A stretch of DNA of 5,336 nucleotides from XYA12-FULL-58-9 sp001798605 (GCA_036736205.1 DAINMX010000336.1:1-5336); one strand, 5' to 3'. Shown: positions 1 to 5,336, counted from the first letter of the stretch. The notes: generated by a model not told the origin, from the sequence alone. Numbers and translations are program-made.

Positions 1-615
1 AAGGCGCATCCCCCACGTCTCGGGCACTGAGCAAAGGCGCACACCGCCGCCGTAGTCGGCACAAGTGCCAGAGCCACACTCGGTATCCCATTCGCACGGT
101 GCGAGATCTGCACCAGTTCCAATGGGAAGACAGTATTCACCCTCGGCGGTGCGCATGCAGGCGGTTCCAACATGCGGACAATGGTTGCTTTCGTAGTAGC
201 ATTTGTCTTCTGTTTGGCAGGTGCTCAAGGTCCCGAGGAAACCCGGAGGCCATTTGGTATCGTCACTGCACATGAGCCCCTCCTCACAACTGCCATCCAG
301 ATAACAGGGAGAGTCCAGCGCACCATTCGTGCACAGTCCGTTGAAGTATTCCTCAGGACGGTCGCAATGGAGTGAGACGCCGCAATCTGCCGTACTCTCG
401 CAGTTGCTTCCCAAAGATGCCGTCGTGCAGGTGTATGAGACGCAAAGGCCGCTCCTACAGTCCGAGCCGTCTTCACATCTCTCGCCATCGGCTCCCGTTG
501 TACAGTGATCCAACACACAATAGCCGCTGAAACAATCGTCAGGTGACGCGCAAAGGTCGTAAACGCCGCCATTCGAGCATTCGTCGCCGGCCACAGTATC
601 ATCGGTTGCCCGCAT
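1..615 (-). CDS. Cysteine-rich repeat protein, probably exported (3' end off the window; 5' end uncertain)
   Basis: The minus strand is open from position 717 through the left edge, so the C-terminus is missing. From the first ATG (613-615) 205 residues are visible with about 25 cysteines. They are arranged in modules such as CEDGSDCRSGLC (residues 47-58), CESTADCGVSLHC (72-84), CYLDGSCEEGLMC (104-116) and CEWDTECGSGTC (174-185). The spacing resembles the small disulfide modules (Dickkopf-N/EGF-like) of Myxococcota surface lipoproteins, so an extracytoplasmic, disulfide-bonded protein is likely. The exact role is unknown. No signal peptide follows the ATG, and there is no good ribosome binding site. 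The same frame stays open upstream to a TGA at 718-720 and encodes FSCEDSSKSSETGR, which reads like the Ser/Glu-rich linker of a mature lipoprotein. The gene may therefore have lost its true start to decay or a frameshift. The reading frame is supported by the cysteine pattern, not by any named family match. Confidence 0.7.
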   Translation of the reverse strand, partial: MRATDDTVAGDECSNGGVYDLCASPDDCFSGYCVLDHCTTGADGERCEDGSDCRSGLCVSYTCTTASLGSNCESTADCGVSLHCDRPEEYFNGLCTNGALDSPCYLDGSCEEGLMCSDDTKWPPGFLGTLSTCQTEDKCYYESNHCPHVGTACMRTAEGEYCLPIGTGADLAPCEWDTECGSGTCADYGGGVRLCSVPETWGMRL

Positions 616-710
616 ACTGTTGAAAATCTTCGGTGCCGCCGTCAACCGATCTTCGCAAGGAGATTTTCGGCCCGTTTCAGAAGACTTAGAAGAGTCTTCA
701 CATGAGAATG

Positions 711-1086
711 TTAGCGTTCAAGCAACAAACAACGATTGCGTTGCAAGCCAGATCTTGGCGATGCAATCGGCGTCGAGGCACCTCGAGCCACAATCAGGCA
801 GAGCTTGTCCTCGAAAGACAGCGCGCCCTCCCTTTCAGAAGCCTCTACGCTCTGACGAAGAGTGGGTTCCACCAAGGTCAAGCGGAGTCGCGTGCAAGCA
901 TTTCGGCCAATCTGGTCCACTTCCTTCAGGAGAGGTGAAGGGAGTCCAATGGCACCGAGATGTTTGGCCACCAGGGATAGCACGATGTTTGGCCACCAGG
1001 GATAGCACCGACTCATCTGCATCGACGTAGTTGATGACCACATTGGCGTTGAGGATGAACGCTATTTGCTCTTCTATTTGGGCCAC
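711..1086 (-). pseudogene. PIN-domain (VapC-like) toxin, frameshifted by a 25-bp tandem duplication
   Basis: Two minus-strand frames together encode one PIN-type protein. The 5' part, from a GTG at 1084-1086, gives IAFILNANVVINYVDADES and VLSLVAKH. The 3' part, ending with TAA at 711-713, gives VLSLVAKHLGAIGLPSPLLKEV and later GALSFEDKLCLIVAR. The junction lies in a perfect 25-bp tandem repeat (959-1008). Removing one copy joins the frames exactly into a 116-residue protein. PIN proteins are Mg-dependent ribonucleases that serve as toxins of VapBC-type pairs. Here LKEV (residues 45-48) and SFEDKLCL (82-89) fit the second and third acidic positions. The first catalytic Asp is replaced by Asn (N13 in FILNANVVIN), and the usual C-terminal acidic motif (TND/SDD-like) is not recognisable after residue 93. 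The GTG start overlaps the end of the antitoxin-like frame, as in many toxin-antitoxin operons. The gene is almost certainly inactive. The family call is from motif recognition. Confidence 0.7.
959..1008. repeat. Perfect 25-bp tandem duplication (2 copies)
   Basis: The unit beginning GATGTTTGG and ending GATAGCAC occurs at 959-983 and again at 984-1008 with no mismatch. Its length is not a multiple of three. It shifts the reading frame of the minus-strand PIN toxin, and deleting one copy restores the frame. Perfect identity suggests a recent slippage or recombination event. Confidence 0.97.
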
Positions 1087-1166
1087 ACGTCGATCCAGGT
1101 CTTGGTGAGCTCACGCATTTTTCGCAGTGACAGGCCGAGGATCTCGGCACCTTTAGAGATTCTCCC
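1074..1166 (-). pseudogene. Antitoxin-like C-terminal remnant upstream of the PIN toxin
   Basis: The frame ending at TAG (1074-1076) encodes GRISKGAEILGLSLRKMREL followed by TKTWIDVWPK. This resembles the short helix-turn-helix segment (pattern GRISLxKAAELLGLSxxEx) found near the C-terminus of UPF0175-type and related antitoxins paired with PIN toxins. It appears about two residues shorter than that pattern. The end overlaps the GTG start of the PIN toxin by 13 bases, a typical antitoxin-toxin arrangement. The open frame extends upstream to 1328, but that part (including RLDGWMDGFP across a microsatellite) has no recognisable N-terminal DNA-binding domain and overlaps the start region of the plus-strand radical SAM gene. 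I read it as a truncated leftover. Confidence is limited because the stretch is only about 30 residues. Confidence 0.4.
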
Positions 1167-1228
1167 AGTTGACCCTACATCGACAATCCGCGAATGAAAG
1201 GCATGCCCAGAAACCGAATCGATTGGGA

Positions 1229-1248
1229 ATCCATCCATCCATCCATCC
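1229..1248. repeat. Tetranucleotide microsatellite (ATCC)5
   Basis: Five perfect ATCC units lie 64 bases before the ATG of the radical SAM gene at 1313. If that ATG is the true start, changes in copy number would alter promoter or leader spacing. If translation began at the upstream TTG (1169), changes would shift the frame. Confidence 0.9.
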
Positions 1249-1312
1249 AACCGTCCGTTCGCAAGCTCAGCAAGGACGACCGCACGCGCGTGTTGTGCAC
1301 CACACCTCGGCC

Positions 1313-3082
1313 ATGAAGGAAGCTTCACTGTCTGCGGGCTTCATCTGGCTCGCCCCTGATGTGCGCCTACGTCGTGAGCATTTCGGTGGGATTGCCTTTG
1401 ACACCTGCACCGGCAACACAATAGAGGTCGACCGCGGTGCTTTTCGCGTGCTCGAGCTCGCCGCCATAGGCATCCATGTCAAACAGGCTTCACAGATCGT
1501 CGTGGAGGAAGACCTCGAACCACGACTCAACAAGCGGGGCTTCAGCTCCGTCATTCAAGAGTTGTTGGGGCTTGGACTCGTTGTAGCGACTGAACCGAAC
1601 CAGGCCGCGCTGGACTCGAGAGTGCCGGACGTCGTCCAATGGCCAAGTGGTCCACCGTTGAGTGCACCAGAGGCAGTGCACTGGGCCATCACCTATCGTT
1701 GCAATGCGACATGCCCTGACTGCTACGCTGCCCGTCACCGCAGCAACCAAGCTGGCGAGCTGTCAACCAAAGAGGCGCTTCGGCTCGTAGACCGTGTCGC
1801 CGCATGGGGCGCGTTCCAGCTCGCCATTGGAGGGGGCGAGCCGCTTCTTCGCAATGATCTCTCGGTCATCGTCCAACACGCTCGGGAGCAGGGACTGTCA
1901 GTGCACGTCACGACCAGCGGTGAGACAGTTTCTGGCAGCAACGATGCGCTGCTCGAGAGCTTGTCCTGCCTGCAGATCGGTATTCGACACGATGACCTGC
2001 TCAGTAGGACGTCGAACGGGCAGCTTTCGTGGCTAACAGAGATCCGTCGACGTGCTGACGAGCTCGGCGTGAACGTCGGAGCAAACCTGATCCTGTGTCG
2101 CACGGTGGTGGAGCACTCTGAAGAGGTACTGGATCTCCTGGTCCAAAATGGGTTCCGACAGATCACGCTTCTGCGCTACAAGCCTCCGGCCAGCGTGGAG
2201 AGATGGATGGCCCAATCACCAGACCCTGAGGACCTCAGAGGAATGGAGACGCGGATTGGTCACTGGCTCGAGAAGAAGACTGGCGTTGTCGTTCGGTTAG
2301 ATTGTGCCCTTGCCTTTCTCGAACGGCACCTCTCCTCTGAGCGTGCGCACCGAGCGGGTCTGCGTGGGTGTGTTGCTGGAAGCAGAATCGTTGCGCTGAG
2401 CCCCGATGGATCTGTCTATCCCTGCTCTCAACTCATCGCGCCTCGTTTTTGTGCCGGTAACCTGCTCGATACGAGCCCCCTTGAAATCTGGCGCACTTCA
2501 AGAATCCTTCGCAAATGCCGCAATCGGCGCGGACAACGGGAGTTTCGCCAAACCCTCTGCGGCTCATGTCGCGCCGTCGAGCAGTGCGGTGGTTGCCTGG
2601 CCATGTCCGACACGGGTCTTGGCGCAGACCCCGGCTGTCCTGAGCCTCTCCCACCACCTTTGGCTCGGCTCGGTCGTGATGGACGAGTTGCTGATCTGCG
2701 TGAGTGTCTTCGATTTTCCCCCACCATTTCGGTTGGGGAGTATATGAAGCGATACGGGGTTGGACAGAAACGGGCGATCTCCGAGTTGCGCCGTTTTCCA
2801 GGATTGGTGGCGGTCGCCTCTGACGGTGACATTGGCCGAAAGAACGTCGGTAAACGCAAGGCTGACCAGTATGAGCTGCAAGTCGATGACCTCATCGGGG
2901 ACATCCAGGAGACGATTGGCCACACCTCGTGGGGGTTTCCCTATGCAACCCGCGAGCAGATTGCCGATAGCCTTGGTCTGGCACCATCTGGATCGAATTA
3001 TCCCGCGTGGCTGCGCGAAAACACGCACAATGCTGTCACAGAGGATGATGAGCAGACGTCGATCCCTGTGGGCATGGAGTAG
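1313..3082 (+). CDS. Radical SAM/SPASM protein with fused N-terminal PqqD-like (RRE) domain
   Basis: This is a 589-residue protein. Residues about 14-95 (VRLRREHFGGIAFD and on to LLGLGLVV) look like a PqqD-like RiPP recognition element, a winged-helix fold that binds peptide substrates. The radical SAM core follows, with the 4Fe-4S motif CNATCPDC (C130, C134, C137) and GGEP at 174-177. The SPASM region has C353-x12-G-x4-C371, then CGSCRAVEQCGGC (C416, C419, C425, C428) and C442, which fits two auxiliary clusters. Residues about 460-589 form an extension with two helix-turn-helix-like stretches (SVGEYMKRYGVGQKRAISEL; REQIADSLGLAPS). Proteins of this type modify ribosomal peptides or proteins through S-adenosylmethionine radical chemistry in the cytoplasm; the reaction here cannot be told. 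The frame is open up to a TTG at 1169, but the ATG at 1313 gives a normal family N-terminus, and the upstream residues look like non-coding translation. No strong ribosome binding site precedes 1313. The next gene starts 28 bases downstream, so the two are probably co-transcribed. Confidence 0.9.
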   Translation: MKEASLSAGFIWLAPDVRLRREHFGGIAFDTCTGNTIEVDRGAFRVLELAAIGIHVKQASQIVVEEDLEPRLNKRGFSSVIQELLGLGLVVATEPNQAALDSRVPDVVQWPSGPPLSAPEAVHWAITYRCNATCPDCYAARHRSNQAGELSTKEALRLVDRVAAWGAFQLAIGGGEPLLRNDLSVIVQHAREQGLSVHVTTSGETVSGSNDALLESLSCLQIGIRHDDLLSRTSNGQLSWLTEIRRRADELGVNVGANLILCRTVVEHSEEVLDLLVQNGFRQITLLRYKPPASVERWMAQSPDPEDLRGMETRIGHWLEKKTGVVVRLDCALAFLERHLSSERAHRAGLRGCVAGSRIVALSPDGSVYPCSQLIAPRFCAGNLLDTSPLEIWRTSRILRKCRNRRGQREFRQTLCGSCRAVEQCGGCLAMSDTGLGADPGCPEPLPPPLARLGRDGRVADLRECLRFSPTISVGEYMKRYGVGQKRAISELRRFPGLVAVASDGDIGRKNVGKRKADQYELQVDDLIGDIQETIGHTSWGFPYATREQIADSLGLAPSGSNYPAWLRENTHNAVTEDDEQTSIPVGME

Positions 3083-3095
3083 CTCAGCAGGAGTT

Positions 3096-3103
3096 GGAAG
3101 GAG
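3096..3103 (+). promoter_or_regulatory. Ribosome binding site (GGAAGGAG)
   Basis: This near-ideal Shine-Dalgarno sequence lies seven bases before the ATG at 3111. It fixes the start of the 229-aa gene and marks that gene as the best-translated member of the operon by sequence. The other two genes have weak or no such sites. Confidence 0.9.
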
Positions 3104-3110
3104 ATGAATC

Positions 3111-3800
3111 ATGAGAATTCTGTCGGTGCGAAGGGGTTTTCTGGCAGACCATAGCTCGACATCCTACGAGTTTTTGGCGATCAAGAATCCTCTCGGGGCC
3201 GAGGCCCGCGCCGCGGTCTCGCGCCTTTCTAGCCGAGCCCGGCCCACGGCAAGGCGAGTCAGCTTCATCTACCACGCCGAGGGCTACGATCTTCCCGGTG
3301 GCTGGGGACCGTTGTTGTTCAAATATTACGATGTCATGTACTCCGAGAGCTACGGCTGGTGGACTTTTGCCGTTGCCTTTGACACGACGAACAAAAGCCT
3401 CATCTCAAAGCTCAAGAAGTACGCATTCTATGGCACAGATGACTTCGGAGTCTCTGTTCAGCAAAAGCAAGGTCGTGTCATTGTGACAATAAGCTGCATG
3501 CTTGATGCGGGTGGGCTTTCCGGAGGAGGTTGGGAGGAACCCTCCTATGACGAAGATGAAGACGAGGAAGATGACCTTGTCGATGACGGCGTTGTCGCCA
3601 CCGATGATTCTCTTCTGGATTTGCTCGCCAGGTTGCGCTCCTGCCTGATGCGGGGGAAGTGTGAGCCTCTCTACGCGGTCTGGGAGGAATACGGCTCGAA
3701 CGACGACGAGGAGGATGAAGAATCACCGCCAAAACCCAAGGAGACCGTGAAGGGTACGGCGGTGGCAGCCGAGCTAGCTGGTATGCTGACAAGACCTTGA
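3111..3800 (+). CDS. Acidic conserved-looking protein of unknown function with N-terminal HSSTSYEF motif
   Basis: The 229-residue product has no domain I can name. Residues 1-23 (MRILSVRRGF then LADHSSTSYEFLA) form a distinctive N-terminus. Residues 48-90 are rich in aromatics (RRVSFIYHAEGYD, PGGWGP, YYDVMYSESYGWWTF) and look like a folded, conserved core. Two acidic low-complexity stretches follow, at 146-159 and 197-204. Cysteines are few (C129, C178, C184). There is no signal peptide or membrane segment, so it should be cytoplasmic. It starts 28 bases after the radical SAM/RRE gene, with a strong ribosome binding site, and is followed after 49 bases by a small Cys protein. From context it could be a substrate, scaffold or partner of the radical SAM enzyme, but nothing in the sequence proves this. 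The Ser/Thr-rich DHSSTSYEF near the N-terminus recalls the NSSS-type N-termini of several uncharacterised phage and bacterial proteins (recollection, not a search). Confidence 0.85.
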   Translation: MRILSVRRGFLADHSSTSYEFLAIKNPLGAEARAAVSRLSSRARPTARRVSFIYHAEGYDLPGGWGPLLFKYYDVMYSESYGWWTFAVAFDTTNKSLISKLKKYAFYGTDDFGVSVQQKQGRVIVTISCMLDAGGLSGGGWEEPSYDEDEDEEDDLVDDGVVATDDSLLDLLARLRSCLMRGKCEPLYAVWEEYGSNDDEEDEESPPKPKETVKGTAVAAELAGMLTRP

Positions 3801-3849
3801 GAGCGTCAACAGTTGATGCGAATCGTCCGCTGTGAGAGACACCCCATCC

Positions 3850-4152
3850 ATGAAACCCACGTTCTACGATGACGATGGTGAGCCACGGCCCGTGAACAAA
3901 CTGAGCACGCTGCCTGATCTCTGCGCCACCTGCGTCGTGCATGACAGCGGCTATCCCGGTGAGCAAGAGGTCTTGTGCAAGCTCAACCGTGCTGATCATG
4001 CAGATGACGAGTTGTTCATTTGCTTTGCATACGAGCCCAACTCGCCGGGTGTATCCAAGGAGGCGGTCCTACGCCCTCGATGTGAGAAGGCGGGCATCCC
4101 CTATGACGAGGAGCCGTCAGATCCGGGAGAGCCAGAGACCGTCCACTTCTAG
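3850..4152 (+). CDS. Small five-cysteine protein, possible metal or Fe-S binding
   Basis: The 100-residue product from ATG 3850 has cysteines at 25, 28, 43, 58 and 78. The order C-x2-C-x14-C-x14-C (LCATC, VLCKL, FICFAYEP) could ligate zinc or an iron-sulfur cluster. The protein is acidic and carries no signal peptide or membrane segment. The start could also be GTG 3832, six residues earlier. I prefer the ATG, although neither has a clear ribosome binding site (only GAGAG about 12 bases upstream). It is the last gene of the probable operon with the radical SAM/RRE protein and the 229-aa protein. A hairpin follows directly after its stop codon. I do not recognise a named family. A role as an electron-transfer partner or a modification substrate of the radical SAM enzyme is conceivable but unsupported beyond context. 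Confidence 0.75.
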   Translation: MKPTFYDDDGEPRPVNKLSTLPDLCATCVVHDSGYPGEQEVLCKLNRADHADDELFICFAYEPNSPGVSKEAVLRPRCEKAGIPYDEEPSDPGEPETVHF

Positions 4153-4153
4153 T

Positions 4154-4185
4154 GGGCAAGACGCAGAATTAAGAACGGTCTGCCC
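4154..4185 (+). terminator. Possible operon-end hairpin (weak)
   Basis: GGGCAAGAC (4154-4162) can pair with GTCTGCCC (4178-4185) through eight base pairs with one bulged A and a 15-base loop. It begins two bases after the TAG of the small Cys protein. A run of five T starts 12 bases after the stem (4198-4202), too far for a classic intrinsic terminator. It may end the operon or only stabilise the 3' end of the mRNA. Confidence 0.3.
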
Positions 4186-4245
4186 TGGCCATGCCGCTTT
4201 TTGTTGCCCCTGACGTCGGTCGAGAGGGCGGCCGTTCCCAGTACG

Positions 4246-4570
4246 TCATTTCGCCGTATTCTTGAATCCCTGTCGAGCGACGATAGGCGCCGAGGCATTC
4301 GTAATGGCGTAGAGCCCCACGTATCTGCAGCGGAGCCGCTTGGCCGCCGCGATTCGTGCCGCGAGAACAGCAGAATACGCACCTCGACCACGAGCGTCGG
4401 GTATGGTGCAGCCCGCCCACAGGAATCCGAAGCGGAGCTCAGAGAACAACGTCATAACCTCCGGCCGCGATGGGGTGCCCCGATGGCTGATCGTAAGCGA
4501 CGTACTGCTGCACCCGAGCATCAGGCGCCGTGCATTGATGGAGGTCTGCCTGAAGCTCCTCCTCGGAATC
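4246..4570 (-). pseudogene. GNAT family N-acetyltransferase remnant, frameshifted and N-terminally truncated
   Basis: Two minus-strand frames carry adjoining parts of one GNAT acetyltransferase. The upstream frame (about 4570 down to a TGA at 4439-4441) encodes EEELQADL and then DARVQQYVAYDQPSGHPIAAGGYDVV in register. The downstream frame, ending at TGA 4246-4248, encodes ELRFGFLWAGCTIPDARGRG followed by AYSAVLAARIAAAKRL and SAPIVARQGF. These match the usual order: beta-strand with AAGG, acetyl-CoA-binding loop (RGRGAY), motif-A helix, and the terminal APxxxxxGF. A frameshift near 4440-4455 separates them. The N-terminal part of a normal GNAT (about 140-280 residues in all) cannot be found beyond 4570, where an upstream stop closes the frame, and the C-terminus ends soon after QGF. 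The gene is non-functional unless the shift is a sequencing error. The natural substrate cannot be inferred. Confidence 0.7.
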
Positions 4571-4684
4571 GACAGACAGGCTGTCTTGGTGACGCTGGTC
4601 GCCTTTACGACTATGCCTAAGAAGATCGGGTTACTGACGGGTGTGCTCGCGGACTGTGGTTGAAGTGCCGTTGGTTTTGACCTC

Positions 4685-4719
4685 GCCCCAGGATCGGGGC
4701 ACCCGGCACCCCCGGCACC
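4685..4719. repeat. Small hairpin followed by three GGCACC repeats
   Basis: GCCCC (4685-4689) pairs with GGGGC (4696-4700) around a six-base loop. GGCACC occurs at 4698, 4705 and 4714. The element lies in the otherwise featureless spacer (4571-4763) between the GNAT remnant and the second radical SAM gene. It has no T run, so it is not a clear terminator. It might be a short repetitive intergenic element. Confidence 0.4.
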
Positions 4720-4763
4720 TCACTGAATTGACCGCTCCATGAGCGCCTGGTATCAACTGGATC

Positions 4764-5291
4764 GTGCTCACCGGTCTGCATTTCCTACTGACGTACCGCT
4801 GTCTCTACGAGTGCGACCATTGCTTTCTGTACTGCGGGCCCCAGGCCGAGGGGACGTTTACCATCGCGCAGATCGAGGAAGCCATCAAACAAGCCGTGGA
4901 CGCTGGCATTACCTCGATCTACGTCGAGGGTGGGGAGCCGTTTCTGTACTATCCGTTGATGTTGGAGACGCTGAGGTTGGCCAAGCAGCACGGACTGACC
5001 ACGGGGATCGTCACCAACTGCTACTGGGCTACCACCGAGCGTGACGCAGAACTGTGGCTGCACCCGCTCGTCGAGATCGGCATCGACGACCTGTCCGTCT
5101 CGGACGACGTCTTCCACTGTGACGATACGGAAAACAGCCCGGCCAAGGTTGCGATCAGGGCAATAGAAAAACTCGGCCTGCCGGTGGGCGCGATCTGCAT
5201 CGAGGCCCCAACACCGTTGCCGCAGTCAATGCGTGGCAATGACGGTGCGGTGATCGGAGGAGACGTCCTTCTCAAGGGCCGCGGTGGATAG
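4764..5291 (+). pseudogene. Second radical SAM protein, N-terminal half only (prematurely ended)
   Basis: GTG 4764 begins MLTGLHFLLTYRCLYECDHC, with the radical SAM motif C-x3-C-x2-C (C13, C17, C20) and GGEP at residues 56-59 (IYVEGGEPFLYYPL). A TGA at 4740-4742 closes the frame upstream, so the GTG is the first usable start, with only a weak ribosome binding site. The start at LTGLHFLLTY matches my recollection of a stand-alone radical SAM family of roughly 300-350 residues. Its members continue past a conserved GGxVxxxGRA stretch into a SPASM-like C-terminal cysteine region. Here the frame reads VIGGDVLLKGRGG and stops at 5289-5291, giving 175 residues without the C-terminal cysteines. Shifting one base gives KGRAAVDRQHKPA and another stop, so the homologous tail is not present in the remaining 45 bases. 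It is probably a truncated pseudogene, although a frameshift with more coding sequence beyond the window cannot be excluded. Unlike the first radical SAM gene it has no RRE domain. Confidence 0.75.
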
Positions 5292-5336
5292 GCAGCATAA
5301 ACCGGCATGAACCGCTGCGATCAACGACTTGTGGCG

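Noticed and set aside
620..1030. Plus-strand open frame of 136 codons
   Set aside because: It lies opposite the PIN toxin remnant, has no recognisable motif, and repeats itself only because of the 25-bp duplication.
1169..1197. TTGACC as a -35 promoter box
   Set aside because: At 17-base spacing the -10 position reads GAATGA, which matches the consensus poorly.
1169..1312. Upstream TTG start that would add 48 residues to the radical SAM protein
   Set aside because: The added residues are low-complexity and cross the ATCC repeat and the antitoxin remnant. The family N-terminus fits the ATG at 1313.
2428..3112. Long minus-strand open frames opposite the radical SAM gene
   Set aside because: They are compositional shadows of a GC-rich gene with clear motifs on the plus strand.
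3806..3816. Palindrome TCAACAGTTGA between two operon genes
   Set aside because: It is only an 11-base palindrome, expected by chance in a window this size, and has no paired copy to suggest an operator.
3478..3999. Minus-strand frame of 173 codons
   Set aside because: It is antisense to the 229-aa and 100-aa genes, and its Arg/Pro/His-rich composition mirrors the acidic stretches on the plus strand.
4201..4620. Plus-strand open frame of 139 codons
   Set aside because: The opposite strand carries recognisable GNAT motifs. The plus product is Arg/Pro-rich with no motif.
4739..5044. Plus-strand frame starting MSAWYQLDRAH
   Set aside because: It overlaps the radical SAM gene in another frame, and the motif-bearing frame begins at GTG 4764.

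Overview
The window looks like bacterial DNA of moderately high GC content. A cysteine-rich secreted-type protein at the left edge is of a kind common in Myxococcota and other former Deltaproteobacteria, and two SPASM-type or related radical SAM proteins fit such a genome. This lineage guess rests on protein style only and is tentative. No rRNA, tRNA, CRISPR array, transposase or integrase was seen.

Layout. Positions 1-615 (minus) hold a cysteine-rich protein with repeated C-x5-C-type modules, cut by the left edge and apparently lacking its signal peptide. Positions 711-1086 (minus) hold a decayed PIN-domain toxin gene, broken by a perfect 25-bp tandem duplication and with its first catalytic Asp changed to Asn. 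A short antitoxin-like remnant (1074-1166) lies directly upstream of it on the same strand. Positions 1167-1312 are a spacer with a five-copy ATCC microsatellite.

The intact core runs left to right on the plus strand. It has a 589-aa radical SAM/SPASM protein with an N-terminal PqqD-like (RRE) domain and a helix-turn-helix-like C-terminal extension (1313-3082). Next come a 229-aa acidic protein of unknown function with an N-terminal HSSTSYEF motif (3111-3800) and a 100-aa protein with five cysteines (3850-4152). The 28-bp and 49-bp gaps suggest one operon. The RRE domain suggests that the enzyme binds a peptide or protein substrate, and the two small downstream proteins are the obvious candidate substrates or partners. 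That link is inference.

To the right is a frameshifted GNAT acetyltransferase remnant (4246-4570, minus), then a GC-rich spacer with a small hairpin and GGCACC repeats. Last is the N-terminal half of a second, different radical SAM protein (4764-5291, plus) that ends early at a stop codon and lacks the C-terminal part of its family. The intact operon therefore sits between decayed genes on both sides, as in an accessory region undergoing rearrangement.
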